Below, one piece after another: positions 62,374 to 64,000 of a stretch of 64,000 nucleotides of DNA. Position numbers and translations under genes: made by a program. Under the pieces are notes generated by a model, which did no database searches, was not told the origin of the DNA, and was given only the letters and a program-made list of their open reading frames with translations. How positions within the stretch are numbered: position 1 is the first letter of the stretch; the number at the start of each line of letters is the position of its first letter. This stretch comes from Allobosea vaviloviae. GTDB taxonomy: Bacteria; Pseudomonadota; Alphaproteobacteria; Rhizobiales; Beijerinckiaceae. The stretch spans positions 62,001 through 126,000 of the forward strand of contig NZ_LGSZ01000078.1 in the NCBI RefSeq assembly GCF_001298265.1. Direction: 5' to 3'.

Positions 62374-64000
62374 TTAGGGTTCGCGCACGACCCTGAAGCC
62401 ATTGGTGTAGAAGCGCACATCCGCCTCGTATTTGAAGCGCGCGGCCGAGCGCAGATAGCGCGGATCGTTGTTGAAGGAGCCGCCGCGCAGCACGCGCTCG
62501 CGGCAGCCCGGCGCGGTGAAGGCGCTGCCGTCGCGCGGCGTGGTGCGATAGCTGTCGCTCCAGCAATCGGCGACCCATTCGGCGGCGTTACCGGCCATGT
62601 CGAACAGGCCGAAGCCATTGGCGGGATATTGCCCGACCTCGACAGCCTGACGGCGCGTCGGGTCGTTGCAGCCGATGCAGTTGGCGCGCTCCTTCACCAT
62701 CGTGGCGCCCCAGGGATAGATCGTGGTGGCGCCGCCGCGCGCGGCATATTCCCATTCCGCCTCGCTCGGCAGCCGGTATTTGCGGCCGGTTTTGGTCGAG
62801 AGCCAGGCGAGATAGGCGTTGGCGTCGTTCCAATGGATATCGGTGACCGGGCGCTTGCCGCGGCCGAGATTGCGGTCGTTGGGGCGATGCGTGCAGCCGC
62901 CCTGATCGACGCAGGCGTCCCATTCCTCGAAGGTGACCTCGCGCAGGCCCATATAGTAGCCGCTGCGGATCGTGACGCTGTGGACCGGCTTCTCGAATTC
63001 GTAGAGTTCGTTGGCGCCCATCTCGAAGCTGCCCGGCGGAATCAGCGCCAGTTCCGGACAGTTTTCGCAGTCGCGCGTCGTGCGGGCGCTGGATGGGGCA
63101 GGGGCGGGTGCCGCCACGGGGGCAGGAGGCGCTGGCGTCGCGGCCGGCTGTCGCGCGGATGCAACCGTGGCAGCCGGGGCGGGCGGCTGTGACGGCTGGC
63201 GTGGTGGCGGCGTAGTCGGCGGAACGGCAGCGGTCACGGCAGGCGGGCGCGGTGCGTATTGCTGCTCGCGCGTGCGCGCCAGCGGCGCGAAGAGCCCGTT
63301 GGGATAGGCGTTGAGATAGGCGCGGTACTCGGCCGGGTTCTCGCTCGCGCGGATCGATTCCCAGAAGGCGAGCTCATAGGCGTCCTGCCGCGCGGCCGGC
63401 GATTCCATCGGCGGCAACGGGATGACCGCTCGGCTGGTCTGCGCGATCTGGGCCGGACGCGCCACAGGCGTCACGATCAGCCCGGCGGGAGGCTCCGAGG
63501 AGGTCCAGATCTGCTGGCCGCGCCGCGTGACCCGTGTGACCGCCTCGCGGGTGCGGGCAAGGGCGGCGGTCATGTCGAGGCCCGGCGTCCTGATCGCCTT
63601 CAGCCATTCGTCGACCGCCGGATTGCCGCGCGCGCCGGTGTCCGCGACCGTGCGGCCGGGCGCCGCGGTGAACATCACGCTGATGGTCTCCATGCGCTCG
63701 ATCGCGAGCAGGCCCTTGGCGTTGGCGTTGCCGGCGATCTCCGCCTGCCAGGGGTTGTCACGGCTGGCATCGAGCACGACGAGCGCGCTGGCGGGCCTGG
63801 CCACGATCAGCGCGTCGAGCAGCATGTCGAGATCGACCGCCGCCTGGGCGACCTCCGGGGCGGACCGGACCCGCGCGTCGACCGGCACGAGGAAGTTGCG
63901 GTTGCGCAGCTGGACCGCGTGGCCGGAATAGAACACCACCGCCTGGACGCCGTGCCTGAGCTTGCTGGCGAAGGTCGCGATCGCGTCCTGCAGCGCCGGG
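62374..64000 (-). CDS. Caspase-fold / formylglycine-generating-enzyme-like fusion, 5'-truncated by the window edge
   Basis: The frame is open to base 64000, so the start is beyond the window. The visible N-terminal part is a peptidase C14-like domain with FYSGHAVQLRN (His) and VVLDASRDNPW, where caspase-like family proteins have DACRDNP: the catalytic Cys is Ser (AGC). A Pro/Ala-rich linker follows, then an FGE/SUMF1-type domain from IPPGSFEMGANELYEF through LPSEAEWEYAARGGATTIYP to GNAAEWVADCWSDSYR and GFRVVREP. It may act as a protease-dead scaffold. Confidence 0.85.
   Translation of the reverse strand, partial: PALQDAIATFASKLRHGVQAVVFYSGHAVQLRNRNFLVPVDARVRSAPEVAQAAVDLDMLLDALIVARPASALVVLDASRDNPWQAEIAGNANAKGLLAIERMETISVMFTAAPGRTVADTGARGNPAVDEWLKAIRTPGLDMTAALARTREAVTRVTRRGQQIWTSSEPPAGLIVTPVARPAQIAQTSRAVIPLPPMESPAARQDAYELAFWESIRASENPAEYRAYLNAYPNGLFAPLARTREQQYAPRPPAVTAAVPPTTPPPRQPSQPPAPAATVASARQPAATPAPPAPVAAPAPAPSSARTTRDCENCPELALIPPGSFEMGANELYEFEKPVHSVTIRSGYYMGLREVTFEEWDACVDQGGCTHRPNDRNLGRGKRPVTDIHWNDANAYLAWLSTKTGRKYRLPSEAEWEYAARGGATTIYPWGATMVKERANCIGCNDPTRRQAVEVGQYPANGFGLFDMAGNAAEWVADCWSDSYRTTPRDGSAFTAPGCRERVLRGGSFNNDPRYLRSAARFKYEADVRFYTNGFRVVREP

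Overview
The window is GC-rich chromosomal DNA from an alphaproteobacterium, most probably a member of Hyphomicrobiales (Rhizobiales). A Bosea-like genome would fit, but no rRNA or other species-level marker is present. The support is the alphaproteobacterial-type families (DUF3126, DUF1190, DUF2336, PAS_5, BTLCP, the zf-CHCC zinc-finger protein) and the patatin / hisI / folE / IscU-like / yidD / thrS neighbourhood. There is no rRNA operon, phage, transposase, integrase or CRISPR array. Four tRNA genes are present: Leu-TAA, Thr-TGT, Tyr-GTA and Gly-TCC.

Layout. 1-6.1 kb: the 3' part of a divergent PEP-carboxylase homologue, an MFS transporter, an acyl-(ACP/CoA) synthetase and a DUF1190 protein. 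6.1-13.9 kb: tRNA-Leu, a DUF938 methyltransferase, a CNNM/CBS transporter, a chromate-resistance pair (rhodanese-ChrB and ChrA), a flavin monooxygenase, a zinc-finger protein and a DUF1624 membrane protein. 14-20.5 kb: an alpha/beta hydrolase, cysE, a LysR regulator divergent from a SHMT-family enzyme, and a two-gene ABC exporter. 20.7-28.9 kb: small conserved proteins, gamma-carbonic anhydrase, a LapG-like cysteine peptidase, an HAD phosphatase whose only sensible start is ATT, a tandem PilZ protein, a PAS_5 protein, a candidate small RNA with an intrinsic terminator, a rhomboid, a CBS protein and a patatin. 29.1-36 kb: hisI, a TetR/SDR divergent pair with clear operators, folE, an IscU-like protein missing one cluster cysteine, an acid phosphatase, yidD and thrS. 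36-46.6 kb: the DUF2157/GDYXXLXY membrane pair, OpgC acyltransferase with a secreted SGNH hydrolase, a secreted protein with three internal repeats, nitroreductase and flavin reductase, a MaoC / CoA-ester lyase / metallochaperone operon, and a lytic transglycosylase coupled to DUF2336. 46.7-50.5 kb: a lower-GC islet with a small acidic protein and VapBC, then NAD kinase, a Tat-exported metallo-beta-lactamase-fold protein and a phage-type small protein. 50.6-54.7 kb: tRNA-Thr, an MHS-type MFS transporter, a secreted protein, rlmB and tRNA-Tyr. 54.8-59.1 kb: a D-apionate-type catabolic cluster. 59.1-64 kb: a CueR-type operator and copper P-type ATPase, tRNA-Gly, a small secreted protein, and the 3' part of a caspase-fold / formylglycine-generating-enzyme fusion.

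The best-defined functional units are the branched-acid-sugar cluster (RuBisCO-like protein, DUF1537 kinase, FCD-GntR regulator and divergent ApnO-like oxidoisomerase, with an 18-bp direct repeat between them), the TetR/SDR switch, the chromate pair and the copper exporter. The most unusual items are the ATT-start HAD gene, the putative sRNA, the caspase-fold protein with Ser in place of the catalytic Cys, the IscU homologue with Ala at the third cysteine position, and the PEPC homologue with an altered catalytic loop.
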